In this document: positions 38,805 through 47,669 of the stretch, one piece after another | Layout: each line of letters starts with the position of its first letter | Numbering within the stretch: the first letter of the stretch is position 1 | Source of the DNA: Bacteroidaceae bacterium | GTDB lineage: Bacteria > Bacteroidota > Bacteroidia > Bacteroidales > Muribaculaceae | DNA: 64,000 bases | Direction: 5' to 3' | Assembly (NCBI GenBank): GCA_021768245.1 | Contig: JAETNO010000001.1 | Span: 217,531 to 281,530, forward strand | Made by a program: the position numbers and the translations under genes | Notes under the pieces: generated by a model | The model's database searches: none | What the model saw: the letters and a program-made list of their open reading frames with translations, nothing else | What the model was told of the DNA's origin: nothing

Positions 38805-40055
38805 TCATTTCGGCGCTGAGTCATAGACCGACTGAAGTGTATAGCCCTTCTCTTCGGAAGTCGCGCCCTTGACCATAGCGGCTACGATTTCTCCACCGTT
38901 GTTAAGATATTCACCGGTGGCGCGGTCAAACAGGCCGGAGCACTCCCGACCGGCATCAGCGCTTCCATTATCCCAATAAATCGGGGCTATATTGCAGTCG
39001 TGGGCCGCCTTGCATACATATTCAAGATAGTATTTACGGAAACTCTCGTCACGCGCGTTGTCGCGGCGCACATTGCCCATCTCACCGATATATACGGGGA
39101 TTCCGTTGTCAATCCATTTGGCCTTGAGTTTTTCCATTGTGGATTTCGCATTGTCCTCATCACCCCATGAAGCCTTCTTACCTGCTGCCGCAGTGTGACC
39201 CCATTCAGTGAACTTGGCCTCGAGAGTATAATCGGTCGGGTCATAGAAATGGACGGCGACGATAAGACGCTTGGATGCATCCTCGGGGAGGATGAAGCTA
39301 CCATCGACAGCATAGGCAGGATTCGTGCAATAGGATGGAACGGCAAGCCAACGGTCTGTATTCTTCCCCCCTGTACTCCTGACAGTGTTTACAAAAAGCT
39401 GGTTCCAGTCGTTAAGGGTGGCATACTGCTTACCGCCGTCCTTGCGGTTTTCACCCCATCCCCAACCGCCGTCGTGGATTTCATTGAAGGCCTCGAATAT
39501 GAGGAAATGACCCTTGTCGGCGAAACGGGTAGCAATCTGCTGCCACATGGCGGCAATCTGTTCCTTGACTGCCTTGTTTTTATTCACGTCTGTGGAAGCA
39601 GTCTTGACATCAAGCCAATGGCCTCCGTCGTGATGGATATTGATAATCGCATTGAGACCTGCTTCCTCGGCATAGTCCACAAGCTGGGCCACACGGTCGA
39701 GCCATTCCTTCTTGATAGCATAGCCGTTGGCGGCGTCATATTGGCCAAGCCAGGTCACGGGGATGCGCACGGTGGAGATTCCTGCCGCTTTGAGTTTCTT
39801 GAAAAGCGCGGGAGTGGCTACCTTGTTGCCCCATGCAGTCTCCGAAGCGACCTCATTGTTATAAGCGTCCATCTGATTTCCGAGATTCCATCCCATGCCG
39901 AGTTTGCGGGCCATGGACTCGACGTTATCGACGCTCGGTTCTGGCTCCTTATTTTTATTATTTTCTTCACTGCTGTCTGACGAACACGACAGGAAAAGCA
40001 ACACTGAGAAAAGGCCTATAAATGCCGTCAGAAAAAGGCCGGATAATTTTTTCAT
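38805..40055 (-). CDS. GH5-family endoglucanase-like lipoprotein
   Basis: A 416-residue glycoside hydrolase with lipobox LFLSCSSDSSEENN (C24), a Bacteroidetes surface-type acidic tail. The GH5 core shows LGMGWNLGNQMDAY, GISTVRIPVTWLGQY, NIHHDGGHW, IFEAFNEIHDG with acid/base E192, and IPVYIGEMGN with nucleophile E325. The pattern fits endo-beta-glucanases or related beta-mannan/xyloglucan hydrolases; the substrate cannot be told from motifs. The ATG at 40055 starts the signal peptide. It is followed downstream by the large convergent hairpin and preceded by a GH2 gene, but no SusC/SusD pair is present in the window. Confidence 0.9.
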   Translation of the reverse strand: MKKLSGLFLTAFIGLFSVLLFLSCSSDSSEENNKNKEPEPSVDNVESMARKLGMGWNLGNQMDAYNNEVASETAWGNKVATPALFKKLKAAGISTVRIPVTWLGQYDAANGYAIKKEWLDRVAQLVDYAEEAGLNAIINIHHDGGHWLDVKTASTDVNKNKAVKEQIAAMWQQIATRFADKGHFLIFEAFNEIHDGGWGWGENRKDGGKQYATLNDWNQLFVNTVRSTGGKNTDRWLAVPSYCTNPAYAVDGSFILPEDASKRLIVAVHFYDPTDYTLEAKFTEWGHTAAAGKKASWGDEDNAKSTMEKLKAKWIDNGIPVYIGEMGNVRRDNARDESFRKYYLEYVCKAAHDCNIAPIYWDNGSADAGRECSGLFDRATGEYLNNGGEIVAAMVKGATSEEKGYTLQSVYDSAPK

Positions 40056-40119
40056 GCTAATCGGTTTATATCTCAACCAAACTCGTAGAGTCTGTTAAGG
40101 AAATTATTGTTATTTTGGT

Positions 40120-42474
40120 TTACAGAGAGATTTCAACGGGAAGTTCCGAGGGATTCCTGACGATAAACTGGGCATGTCCGTTGAAAGCCGGGATTGTGAA
40201 AGTAGGAGAAGCTGTCCCGGGCTTCTGACGCTCCACTCCAGTGAAAGCAGGGTCACCGTTGCCGGCACCGACAAGCGTCACACCTTCAGGAAGAGATATG
40301 GTGAGTTCAGGACAGGCCGTAGGCGTGAAGCGGCCTTTGGCGTCACGGAGAGTGACATTGACAATATCTATACCGTCCTGACGGTGAGCAAGGTTCTGCT
40401 CAATCTTTACGGGAGCCCCGGAAGTCTCCACGCGCTCGGTCAGTATGCGTTTGCCATTCTTATATCCCCTCGCCTCAACGCGTCCGGGACGATATTTAGC
40501 CGTCCATGACAGATGGCCGTCAACAGGCATTTTCTTGCGTCCGAGGTTCTTACCGTTGACAATGAGTTCAACCTCGTCCATATTGGAGTAGACCCATATG
40601 TCAACATCCTCTCCTTCATGGCCTTCAAGGTTCCAATGGGGAAGAATATGGAGAGTCGGAGTGTCAGTCCACCATGATTTCAGATAGAAAGCCTCATCCT
40701 TCGGGAAACCGCAGTAGTCAAGGAGGCCGAACTCGGAACCTGTGGCAGGAAATTCCAGCGGTGTAGGCTCTCCACGATAATCAAAACCGGTCCAGTAGAA
40801 AAGACCGCCGAGCCATGGACGCTCCTTGTAGAACTTCCATCCGCGGGCTATCCGGTTAAGCGTACCATCCTTTTCATCGGGAGTGCGGTTGTGAGAGGCA
40901 ATATGACTGTTCTTCCTGTCGTCATAGTAGACACCTCTCGTACCGCAGCCGGAAGTCTCTTCCGAGCCATATGCGCAGCGCGACGGATAGTCCGCGCGAT
41001 ATTTATCCACAGGATTCTGCATTATATAGTTATATCCTGCGACATCGGGATAGACCACGGGGGTCGGGCCGCCGCTCGTGGCCACGGTCATAAGGCGTGT
41101 GGAATCCAGCCGATGGGCCACATCACGAAGCTCCTTTACTATCAATTCACCTTTCCTGTCCCACTCGACACCCCACTCCTCGTTGCCGACGCTCCAGAGG
41201 ATGATGGACGGATGGTTGCGGTCACGCTCAATCATCTTCCGCAATTGACCCACATGATAGTCGTTAATGCCAAGCAGGCGGTTCTCCTCAATGACAAGGA
41301 TGCCAAGAGAATCGCAGGCGGCAAGCATCTCGGGGGTCATGGGATTGTGGCTCGAACGATAGGCGTTGACCCCATATTTCTTCAACTCTTTAAGGCGATA
41401 GACGTTTACCGCGTCAGGGATTCCCGCTCCGACACCGGCATGGTCCTGATGCATGTTGACACCTTTAAGTTTCAATGGTCGCCCATTGAGCATGAAACCC
41501 CTGTCGGGGTCGAACTCCGCACGGCGGAATCCGGTAGTGACAGACTCAGTGTCAGTGGAACTGCCGTCGGACAACGAAACGTTCACCTTATATAATGCAG
41601 GATTGTCAACATCCCATTCAATCAGTTCGGCAGGCTTCATCGATAAAACCCATTCCGCTTCCGCACCGGGTAGAGGCTTATCGCTTATCTCGCTCACCGT
41701 CTCAGCCACTTTCTCGCCCGAAGGGGAAATCAACTCGGCCTTGACTGTCCACTTTCCGTCGTCGACACTCGGGCCATATGAATCATTGGCCACACGCCCT
41801 GCCACCTTGACTTCAGGCGACGAGCCGGGAACATATGTAACCGCGACGGAATTAGGGCTGATGTGGCGTCGCGGACTCTTGTCAAGCCATGCATGGCGGT
41901 AGATACCTCCGCCTTCATAGAACCAGCCCTCTTCAAAAGTGGCATCGGAACGGACTGCAATTATATTGTCAGCGTCCCAATTGACATAGGGGGTCACATC
42001 ATAGCGCTGCTGCGCATAGCCGCTCGGCTCACCTCCAAGGTAGAAACCGTTGAACCACACCTTGCTGTCGCGGAAGATTCCATCGAAAACAAGCTCAAGC
42101 CTTTTCACGGAATCGGCAGCAGCAATCGGCAATATCTTGCGGTACCAGCCCACAGAGGTAGCCGGATACTTGTAGCCCACAGTCTTATAGCCATGGCTAC
42201 AACTTGCATCCCTGTCAAAAGGAAGGTCGACCACAAAGTCAAAGGGGAGGTCGACCACGACCCAGGAGGAATCATTGAAATCCTTGATATAAGGGCCCTT
42301 ATTGTGGACAGACGCAGCCTTGGTAAGATAGTTGAAATATTCCGTTCCAGCGCCATAGTCAAGCGCAGGATCCGTGTTGCCGAAAGCGAAACGCCAACTG
42401 GCATCTATGTTCACACGCTCACCTGCCGCAGCAAAAGCCACGGCAAGAGCCATAGAAGCTACAAGTGATTTCAT
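40120..42474 (-). CDS. GH2-family glycosidase (beta-galactosidase-like)
   Basis: A 784-residue exported enzyme with signal peptide (KSLVASMALAVAFAAAGE). The N-terminal sugar-binding domain shows VVDLPFDFVVDLPFDRDASCSHGYKTVGYKYPATSVGWYRK. The immunoglobulin-like region is followed by the TIM barrel with LKLKGVNMHQDHAGVGAGIP, YGVNAYRSSHNPMTPEML and WSVGNEEWG (acid/base E432). YGSEETSGCGTRG probably carries the nucleophile. The C-terminal Ig-like domain (DVDIWVYSNMDEVELIVNGKNLG) is typical of Bacteroidetes GH2 enzymes. It probably trims oligosaccharides released by the adjacent GH5 enzyme; the linkage is unknown. The two genes are 64 bp apart. Confidence 0.9.
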   Translation of the reverse strand: MKSLVASMALAVAFAAAGERVNIDASWRFAFGNTDPALDYGAGTEYFNYLTKAASVHNKGPYIKDFNDSSWVVVDLPFDFVVDLPFDRDASCSHGYKTVGYKYPATSVGWYRKILPIAAADSVKRLELVFDGIFRDSKVWFNGFYLGGEPSGYAQQRYDVTPYVNWDADNIIAVRSDATFEEGWFYEGGGIYRHAWLDKSPRRHISPNSVAVTYVPGSSPEVKVAGRVANDSYGPSVDDGKWTVKAELISPSGEKVAETVSEISDKPLPGAEAEWVLSMKPAELIEWDVDNPALYKVNVSLSDGSSTDTESVTTGFRRAEFDPDRGFMLNGRPLKLKGVNMHQDHAGVGAGIPDAVNVYRLKELKKYGVNAYRSSHNPMTPEMLAACDSLGILVIEENRLLGINDYHVGQLRKMIERDRNHPSIILWSVGNEEWGVEWDRKGELIVKELRDVAHRLDSTRLMTVATSGGPTPVVYPDVAGYNYIMQNPVDKYRADYPSRCAYGSEETSGCGTRGVYYDDRKNSHIASHNRTPDEKDGTLNRIARGWKFYKERPWLGGLFYWTGFDYRGEPTPLEFPATGSEFGLLDYCGFPKDEAFYLKSWWTDTPTLHILPHWNLEGHEGEDVDIWVYSNMDEVELIVNGKNLGRKKMPVDGHLSWTAKYRPGRVEARGYKNGKRILTERVETSGAPVKIEQNLAHRQDGIDIVNVTLRDAKGRFTPTACPELTISLPEGVTLVGAGNGDPAFTGVERQKPGTASPTFTIPAFNGHAQFIVRNPSELPVEISL

Positions 42475-42551
42475 GAAAGATTTAAGAAAACGTTAAAATT
42501 TATGATTATAAAGGGTTAGTATCCGAATTTTCTGAATCAATTGTCACTGAA

Positions 42552-43016
42552 TCAATTATCGTAGGTGACAGGAAGCACACGGCTTATACTGTGGTCAAGG
42601 GCTATAAGGGTTTCCGTGCCGACCACGCCCGGAATCATCTGAATCTTATCGTTGAGAAGCTCCATCAGATGCTCGTTGTCGCGGGCGAAAAGCTTGACGA
42701 GCATGGAATAAGGGCCGGTGGTATAGTGACATTCCACGACCTCGGGAATCTTTTCAAGTTCCGGCACAACCTCACGGTACATAGCGCCACGCTCGAGGTT
42801 GACCCCGATGAAAGTGCATGTCCGGTAGCCAAGCACCTTGGGGTCGACAAGATAGCCGGACCCGGTGATTACATTAAGGTCAATCATGCGCTGTATGCGC
42901 TGATGGATTGCCGCTCGCGATACCCCACACTCCTGTGCGACATCCTTGGAGGCGATGCGTGCGTTGCGCATCACAATCTCCAGTATTTTCCTGTCTAAAT
43001 TATCAATCTTTTCCAT
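42552..43016 (-). CDS. Lrp/AsnC-family transcriptional regulator
   Basis: A 154-residue regulator with the N-terminal helix-turn-helix IDNLDRKILEIVMRNARIASKDVAQECGVSRAAIHQRIQRMIDLNVITGSGYLV. A RAM ligand-binding domain follows (CTFIGVNLERGAMYREVVPELEKIPEVVECHYTTGPYSMLVKLFARDNEHLMELLNDKIQMIPGVVGTETLIAL). Such proteins form octamers that sense amino acids or related metabolites. It is transcribed from its own promoter (43148-43178) and sits just upstream of the GH2 gene, but the family rarely controls glycoside hydrolases, so a direct link is uncertain. Confidence 0.92.
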   Translation of the reverse strand: MEKIDNLDRKILEIVMRNARIASKDVAQECGVSRAAIHQRIQRMIDLNVITGSGYLVDPKVLGYRTCTFIGVNLERGAMYREVVPELEKIPEVVECHYTTGPYSMLVKLFARDNEHLMELLNDKIQMIPGVVGTETLIALDHSISRVLPVTYDN

Positions 43017-43147
43017 TATAGCAAAACACTCTCGCTTTTTCAGCCCTCGTCCAGCAATTAGATTTTACTTCACGTTGATTCATTAGAAAACAGTAGACTT
43101 TCGCCAAAGATGCTCCTGAAAAAGGGTTAAAACGCAGAATTTAGTGG

Positions 43148-43178
43148 CAAATATACACATTTTCGGCCTATTTACAAA
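43148..43178 (-). promoter_or_regulatory. Promoter of the Lrp/AsnC gene
   Basis: On the minus strand TTTG (43175-43178), exactly 19 bp and TATATTTG (43148-43155) give a full match to the Bacteroidetes promoter. The start codon at 43016 leaves a leader of roughly 125 nt. Confidence 0.7.
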
Positions 43179-43226
43179 CATTTTGCTAAAAATCACGCCG
43201 AAAATGCAATAATATTGGCGGGAGAA

Positions 43227-45059
43227 TCAACCCATCGACTGCATCTCCACGAGACGGGTGTAGTGACCGTTGAGCGCAAGCAACTCCTCATGGGTCCCGC
43301 GCTCGACAATCTCCCCTTCGTGGAGCACACAAATCATATCGGCATTGCGGATTGTCGAAAGGCGGTGGGCAATGACCAGTGTGGTCCTGTCCTTCATCAA
43401 TCTCTCCAACGCCTCCTGAACCGACTTCTCGCTCTCGCTGTCGAGGGCCGAAGTAGCCTCGTCGAGAATGAGAATCGGAGGATTCTTCAGAATCGCGCGG
43501 GCGATTGACAGACGCTGTCGCTGACCGCCTGACAGACGGCAGCCACGGTCGCCGATATTGGTATCATAACCCTCCTCGGTGGCCATGATGAACTCATGGG
43601 CATTGGCAATCCTGGCGGCCTCTACCACCTGCTCCTTGCTGGCGTTCTTAACACCGAAAGCTATATTGTTGAAAATCGTGTCATTGAAGAGTATAGCTTC
43701 CTGATTCACATTGCCCATATAGCTGCGCAGCTCATGGACGCGTAGGTCACGGATATCGCAGCCATCGACCGTGATGCTTCCCTTGTCGACATCATAGAAA
43801 CGCGGCAGGAGGTCAGCGAGAGTCGACTTTCCGCTTCCGCTCTGCCCCACGAGTGCCACGGTATGGCCTGCAGGGATATCAAGGTTTATATCCCTGACAA
43901 CCGGGACATCCGAATCATAGCCGAAAGTTATATCCTTATAGTGTATATGCCCTTTCAGAGACTCTATATGACGCGGATTCTCGGGGTCGGTGATAGGATT
44001 TGTGGCGGCGAGTATGGCGTCGACACGCTCCATCGCCGCGAGACCTTTCGGAATATTATAGACAGCCTTCGATAGATCCTTGGCCGGGTTGATGATACTG
44101 TAGAATATCACCATATAATATATGAAGGACGCCGCGTTCATGCTCGACGAGCCCGAAAGAATCAATGTGCCCCCGAAGCAGAGCACTATGGCCACGGTCA
44201 ATGTCCCGAGGAGCTCGCTCATCGGGTGGGCCAGCGACTGACGGCGCTGCACGGAAGTTGTGATGTTGAAAAAGCGCTGGTTGCCGTTGCGGAAACGGTC
44301 CTCTACCTTGCGCTCTGCGTTGAAGGCCTTAATCACGCGAAGGCCTCCGAGAGTCTCCTCTATATAGCTCATGAGAGTACCCCACTGCTGCTGACCCTGG
44401 AGCGATTTGCGCTTCAAGCGTTTGCCGACCTTTCCCATGACAACACCGGCAATCGGAAGGAGCACAAGCACAAAGACAGTGAGCTGCCATGAAATCATGA
44501 GCATCACACTGAGGCATACGATAATCATCACAGGATTCTTGAAAAGCATGTCGAGCGACGACATGATGGAATTTTCAATCTCGGCCACGTCGCCCGACAT
44601 CCTCGCCATCATATCACCCTTGCGCTCCGTTGTGAAATATGAAATGGGGAGGGAGACAATCTTATCGTAGACAAGATTGCGGATATCGCGTATGATGCCG
44701 GCGCGCATCGGAATTACGAAATAGGAACTTGCATACGAGGCCCCGGTCTTAAAAGCCGTCATCACGACGAGAATTGCCGAAAGAGCCACGAGTGTGCCGA
44801 CCGGTCCCCACTTCACTATGCTCTCCTGGGTAGCCCAATAGAAATTATTTATCAACACATCCTTAAATTCGCCCGAACCCATGGGCATGAATTCATAGGT
44901 AGCTTCCTTCACTTTAAACAGCATCTCGAGAATCGGGATGATTAACGCAAAGGAAAAAAGGGTCAGGAAAGCGGCGAGGATGTTGAAGAATATGTTCAGA
45001 AACAGATACTTCTTATATGGAGGCACAAACCTCAGAAGCAATCTCCACAGGTCCTTCAT
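43227..45059 (-). CDS. ABC exporter, fused permease and ATPase (MsbA-like)
   Basis: A 610-residue half-transporter with six predicted membrane helices in residues ~15-330, followed by the ATPase. Walker A is GQSGSGKST (405-413), the signature LSGGQ (509-513), Walker B ILILDEA (529-535), and the H-loop is in VIAHRLSTIR. It works as a homodimer. Family members of this type flip lipid A-core or export lipids and drugs. The closest general role is MsbA-like lipid export, but the substrate cannot be fixed from sequence. Its stop lies about 210 bp from the Lrp gene and its start about 150 bp from secG, with a stem-loop in that gap. Confidence 0.88.
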   Translation of the reverse strand: MKDLWRLLLRFVPPYKKYLFLNIFFNILAAFLTLFSFALIIPILEMLFKVKEATYEFMPMGSGEFKDVLINNFYWATQESIVKWGPVGTLVALSAILVVMTAFKTGASYASSYFVIPMRAGIIRDIRNLVYDKIVSLPISYFTTERKGDMMARMSGDVAEIENSIMSSLDMLFKNPVMIIVCLSVMLMISWQLTVFVLVLLPIAGVVMGKVGKRLKRKSLQGQQQWGTLMSYIEETLGGLRVIKAFNAERKVEDRFRNGNQRFFNITTSVQRRQSLAHPMSELLGTLTVAIVLCFGGTLILSGSSSMNAASFIYYMVIFYSIINPAKDLSKAVYNIPKGLAAMERVDAILAATNPITDPENPRHIESLKGHIHYKDITFGYDSDVPVVRDINLDIPAGHTVALVGQSGSGKSTLADLLPRFYDVDKGSITVDGCDIRDLRVHELRSYMGNVNQEAILFNDTIFNNIAFGVKNASKEQVVEAARIANAHEFIMATEEGYDTNIGDRGCRLSGGQRQRLSIARAILKNPPILILDEATSALDSESEKSVQEALERLMKDRTTLVIAHRLSTIRNADMICVLHEGEIVERGTHEELLALNGHYTRLVEMQSMG

Positions 45060-45123
45060 GTCGATTCTATTAATTAAAGGGCATTTTAATATATGAGGGG
45101 GGGAAGACCTGACAATGGCCTTT

Positions 45124-45185
45124 CCTACAAGTCAAGCCTGCGCCGACGCCGTGAATTCATTCATGTGTCAGAGCAGGCCTGTAGG
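45124..45185 (-). terminator. Stem-loop between secG and the ABC exporter gene
   Basis: CCTACA (45124-45129) and GCCTGC (45136-45141) pair with GCAGGC (45173-45178) and TGTAGG (45180-45185). No T tract follows on either strand, so termination is uncertain. Confidence 0.4.
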
Positions 45186-45208
45186 GGATATCTTATTTTG
45201 TAGGGAGT

Positions 45209-45568
45209 TTATTCTGCGGGAGTTTCAGCAGGAGCCTGAGGAGCGGCTGCAGGCGCTTCAGCTGCGGGAGCCTCAGTGTTGAAGTTACCGGGCACTACCT
45301 GTTCGGTCGGAGCGGCATTGACGCGCGACGCATTTGAATTGATGGCCTTGGGCATTGAGAAAGTAGCGAGAATCGAGAGGAGGCAGATTGCTCCGGCGAG
45401 ACCCCAGGTGAGCTTTTCAATGAAACTGTTTGTGCGGCGCACACCCATAATCTGGTTGGAGCCGGCGAAAGTCGACGAAAGGCCGCCACCCTTTGATTTC
45501 TGAACAAGCACTACGCAGATAAGGAGCACCGCGCAAATGAGCGTCAGGACGATTAATACGATATACAT
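45209..45568 (-). CDS. secG: Preprotein translocase subunit SecG
   Basis: A 119-residue membrane protein of the Sec translocon. The first helix (YIVLIVLTLICAVLLICVVLVQ) is followed by the conserved KSKGGGLSSTFAGSNQIMGVRRTNSFIEKLTWGLAGAICLLSILATF, which contains the second helix. The C-terminus is Ala/Pro-rich (APAAEAPAAAPQAPAETPAE), as in other Bacteroidetes SecG proteins. It is the third gene in the order LptE-like, hypothetical, SecG, a gene order that recurs in Bacteroidales, with 15 bp to the preceding gene. Confidence 0.93.
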   Translation of the reverse strand: MYIVLIVLTLICAVLLICVVLVQKSKGGGLSSTFAGSNQIMGVRRTNSFIEKLTWGLAGAICLLSILATFSMPKAINSNASRVNAAPTEQVVPGNFNTEAPAAEAPAAAPQAPAETPAE

Positions 45569-45583
45569 ATCAGTTGAGTTGTA

Positions 45584-46438
45584 TTATATTTGTTTTTTGA
45601 ACTGTGAATTCAGCATCAATTTCCGCAAAAAACGCAATTGGTCTGCAAAGTAAACACTTTTTTTTGGATTTTTCAAACTCAAATTGTGAATTATTTCAAA
45701 AGCCTTGTCGTAACGCTGACGGCGGATATAGATTTTCGCAAGGCTTTCGCTAAGCGAGGAACCATCCGCGGAGTCGGCTACAGCGACGGGGTGGTCGTCG
45801 GGTTTCATGGGCTGAACCTCCTCTGACAGCACCGTGGAATCCTCCGGTTCAGCCAACGGCCCGGACGCGACTCCGGCGGCAATCTCTTCGCCCGAAACTT
45901 CCGGGACGGCAGGCTCCTCATGACGGAATTTCAGCGAGCCGCCGGCCTTGGACTTCAATATGAATGAGTTTATCAAGGCTTCCTGCGAATTGTCGGCAGG
46001 CGAAGGCGCCTCGGGAAGACTTTCCTCCTCTTCGCGGGCAAGAATCACGGAATAGTCTGCCGCAGGGTTGAAAATCAGTCGTTCAAGAAGCTCGTCCTCC
46101 TTTTCCGACGAGTGGCCGTAGGTGGCAAGGAAGGTGTCGATGGCATCGTTAGTGCTCACCTTGGGTTTCTCCTCCCGTGGATAGAAATTCTGCCAGGTGT
46201 CACAGTCGGGGTCTGTCATAATGGCGAAAGCCTTGGGGTCGGGGGCGTTGAGCGCGGCCTTGGCCATCAGCTCCCGGCGCATATCGGCAGGCAGAGACTT
46301 ACCCTCGCGCTTCATGAGCGTGAGAGCCGGAAGCGTAAAGAAGGGATATTCCCCAATCAGGCGCTCCACGTCAGAAATGCTGACAGGAATATCAGGGTCG
46401 GATAGCGCGCGCAGATAATGGTTTAGGGCCTCGTCCAT
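45584..46438 (-). CDS. Hypothetical protein with helical repeats, between LptE-like and SecG
   Basis: A 284-residue cytoplasmic protein. The N-terminus (EALNHYLRALSDPDIPVSISDVERLIGEYPFFTLPALTLMKREG) and the C-terminus (SLSESLAKIYIRRQRYDKAFEIIHNLSLKNPKKSVYFADQLRFLRKLMLN) are helical, the latter TPR-like. The middle is acidic and of low complexity (EEESLPEAPSPADNSQEAL, EEVQPMKPDDHPVAVADS). I recall no named function; the conserved position between lptE and secG in Bacteroidales hints at an envelope-biogenesis role, which is inference. Confidence 0.75.
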   Translation of the reverse strand: MDEALNHYLRALSDPDIPVSISDVERLIGEYPFFTLPALTLMKREGKSLPADMRRELMAKAALNAPDPKAFAIMTDPDCDTWQNFYPREEKPKVSTNDAIDTFLATYGHSSEKEDELLERLIFNPAADYSVILAREEEESLPEAPSPADNSQEALINSFILKSKAGGSLKFRHEEPAVPEVSGEEIAAGVASGPLAEPEDSTVLSEEVQPMKPDDHPVAVADSADGSSLSESLAKIYIRRQRYDKAFEIIHNLSLKNPKKSVYFADQLRFLRKLMLNSQFKKQI

Positions 46439-46492
46439 AAGGGTTATTGATTCATTGTTGAGGAGTCAGGTTCTCGCTTGTAACGTGCCGGC

Positions 46493-47023
46493 CTACCAGT
46501 CGCCGAGGGTCGCGTTGAAGATTAGCTCTACAAGCTCGCGGGATATCTGGGAGCAGAGTTCGTCCTGCACATCGGTGAGCATTTCCGAACTGTCGAAGTC
46601 GCGGTAGGCACTGAATGTCTGGTCTATGTCCTTGCCTTCGGCCCGGGCGTCAGTGTAGTGGACCCTCACCTGGATTGTCAGGCGCGTCCGCGACGCATAG
46701 GCGTTTTCCGTCACAGCCTGAGGCGAAAGGTTATAGCCTGTGATTTCACCCTCCAGCTGGATATCGGCATTGTTGCTGTCGATGGTCCTCAGACGCGTGT
46801 TGCGGGTGATATAGTCAAGGAGTTCATTCTCAAAAGTCTGCTGCAAAGGAGGATAGACCAAAGCCGCGCGAATCGGGAAATTGGAGACATAGATAGTCTT
46901 GTAGACATTATAATCTATCGCCGCCCCGTTGAGCTTATAGCTTATGCGGCAAGCGCATAGCGCAGAGCCTATGAGCAGGATCATCGCAAAGCGGACTATA
47001 TGTCTGGTTAGGGATGCTTTCAT
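46493..47023 (-). CDS. lptE: LptE-like outer-membrane lipoprotein
   Basis: A 176-residue lipoprotein (signal plus lipobox ILLIGSALCACRISYKLNG). The body (YNVYKTIYVSNFPIRAALVYPPLQQTFENELLDYITRNTRLRTIDSNNADIQLEGEITGYNLSPQAVTENAYASRTRLTIQVRVHYTDA) has the LptE/RlpB pattern of two helices packed on strands. LptE plugs the LptD barrel that inserts lipopolysaccharide into the outer leaflet. The gene starts only 8 bp past the -7 box, so the transcript is nearly leaderless. It heads the LptE-like, hypothetical, SecG series. Confidence 0.85.
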   Translation of the reverse strand: MKASLTRHIVRFAMILLIGSALCACRISYKLNGAAIDYNVYKTIYVSNFPIRAALVYPPLQQTFENELLDYITRNTRLRTIDSNNADIQLEGEITGYNLSPQAVTENAYASRTRLTIQVRVHYTDARAEGKDIDQTFSAYRDFDSSEMLTDVQDELCSQISRELVELIFNATLGDW

Positions 47024-47030
47024 GGAAGCA

Positions 47031-47061
47031 CAAAGTTACAACTTTCTTGAAAAAATGCAAA
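47031..47061 (-). promoter_or_regulatory. Promoter of the lptE-like gene
   Basis: On the minus strand TTTG (47058-47061), 19 bp and TAACTTTG (47031-47038) match the Bacteroidetes promoter exactly. The start codon is 8 bp from the -7 box. Confidence 0.7.
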
Positions 47062-47077
47062 AAAATGCCTAACTTTG
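47046..47077 (+). promoter_or_regulatory. Divergent promoter of the DUF4199-like gene
   Basis: CTTG (47046-47049), 20 bp and TAACTTTG (47070-47077) form a promoter overlapping the one on the other strand. RNA polymerase could occupy only one of the two at a time. Confidence 0.55.
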
Positions 47078-47085
47078 CGAGTCGT

Positions 47086-47643
47086 ATGAGACAGTCTCTT
47101 ATGGTAACATCTCCCTACCGGCGCGGCGCCGACGACGGTTTTATCTTCGGGCTCTACCTCTCGCTGATGTTTTTCGGCTCTATTTTCGCCCCGAAGCTCC
47201 CGCTGCTCGGACTATTGTCATTCGCCATGATGATAGCCGTCCCGGCTGTGATTTTCATCTTCATGCGCCGCTATGACCGCCAGCTTCAGGAGTGTGCCAC
47301 TTTCCCTATGTTCTGGATGCAGGGAGTGGTAATCTTCATCTGCGGTATCCTTATCTCGGGGGCTCTCCTCGTGGTCTATCTGCAATGGTTTGACACTGAC
47401 TACATACGCCTGCAGATGGAGAGCATGGCTGAGCTCGGTGAATCGCCCGAGGCCAAGGGAACTGTGCTCGAAGAGGCCGGGTCAATCACCCGCCGGATGC
47501 TCGACGCCAGGTTCATCCCCTCGCCTATAGCGATAGTGACCGAACTGATAATGGCGGCAATCGTAAGCGGCTCGCTCCTTTCGATCATACTCGGCTGCTT
47601 CTTCGCCCTGCGCAACAAACTGCGCCGACGCGCCAGACAATAA
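47086..47643 (+). CDS. DUF4199-like membrane protein
   Basis: A 185-residue integral membrane protein with four predicted helices (IFGLYLSLMFFGSIFAP, LLGLLSFAMMIAVPAVIFIFM, FWMQGVVIFICGILISGALLVVYLQWF, PIAIVTELIMAAIVSGSLLSIILGCFFAL). The GxxxGxxLSL start and C-terminal basic tail (RNKLRRRARQ) match the Bacteroidetes family DUF4199, often found directly before a dolichol-phosphate-mannose-type glycosyltransferase, as here (26 bp). The start may be 47086 or 47101; the first would give an almost leaderless transcript. Function unknown. Confidence 0.75.
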   Translation: MRQSLMVTSPYRRGADDGFIFGLYLSLMFFGSIFAPKLPLLGLLSFAMMIAVPAVIFIFMRRYDRQLQECATFPMFWMQGVVIFICGILISGALLVVYLQWFDTDYIRLQMESMAELGESPEAKGTVLEEAGSITRRMLDARFIPSPIAIVTELIMAAIVSGSLLSIILGCFFALRNKLRRRARQ

Positions 47644-47669
47644 CAAACGCAACTACACAAATCTAAAAT

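Noticed and set aside
42214..42261. Apparent 24-bp tandem duplication in the GH2 gene encoding VVDLPFD twice
   Set aside because: Related GH2 enzymes have two similar LPxDW / LPFD words in a row at this place, so the repeat is probably the normal family sequence. The copies match at only 20 of 24 bases.
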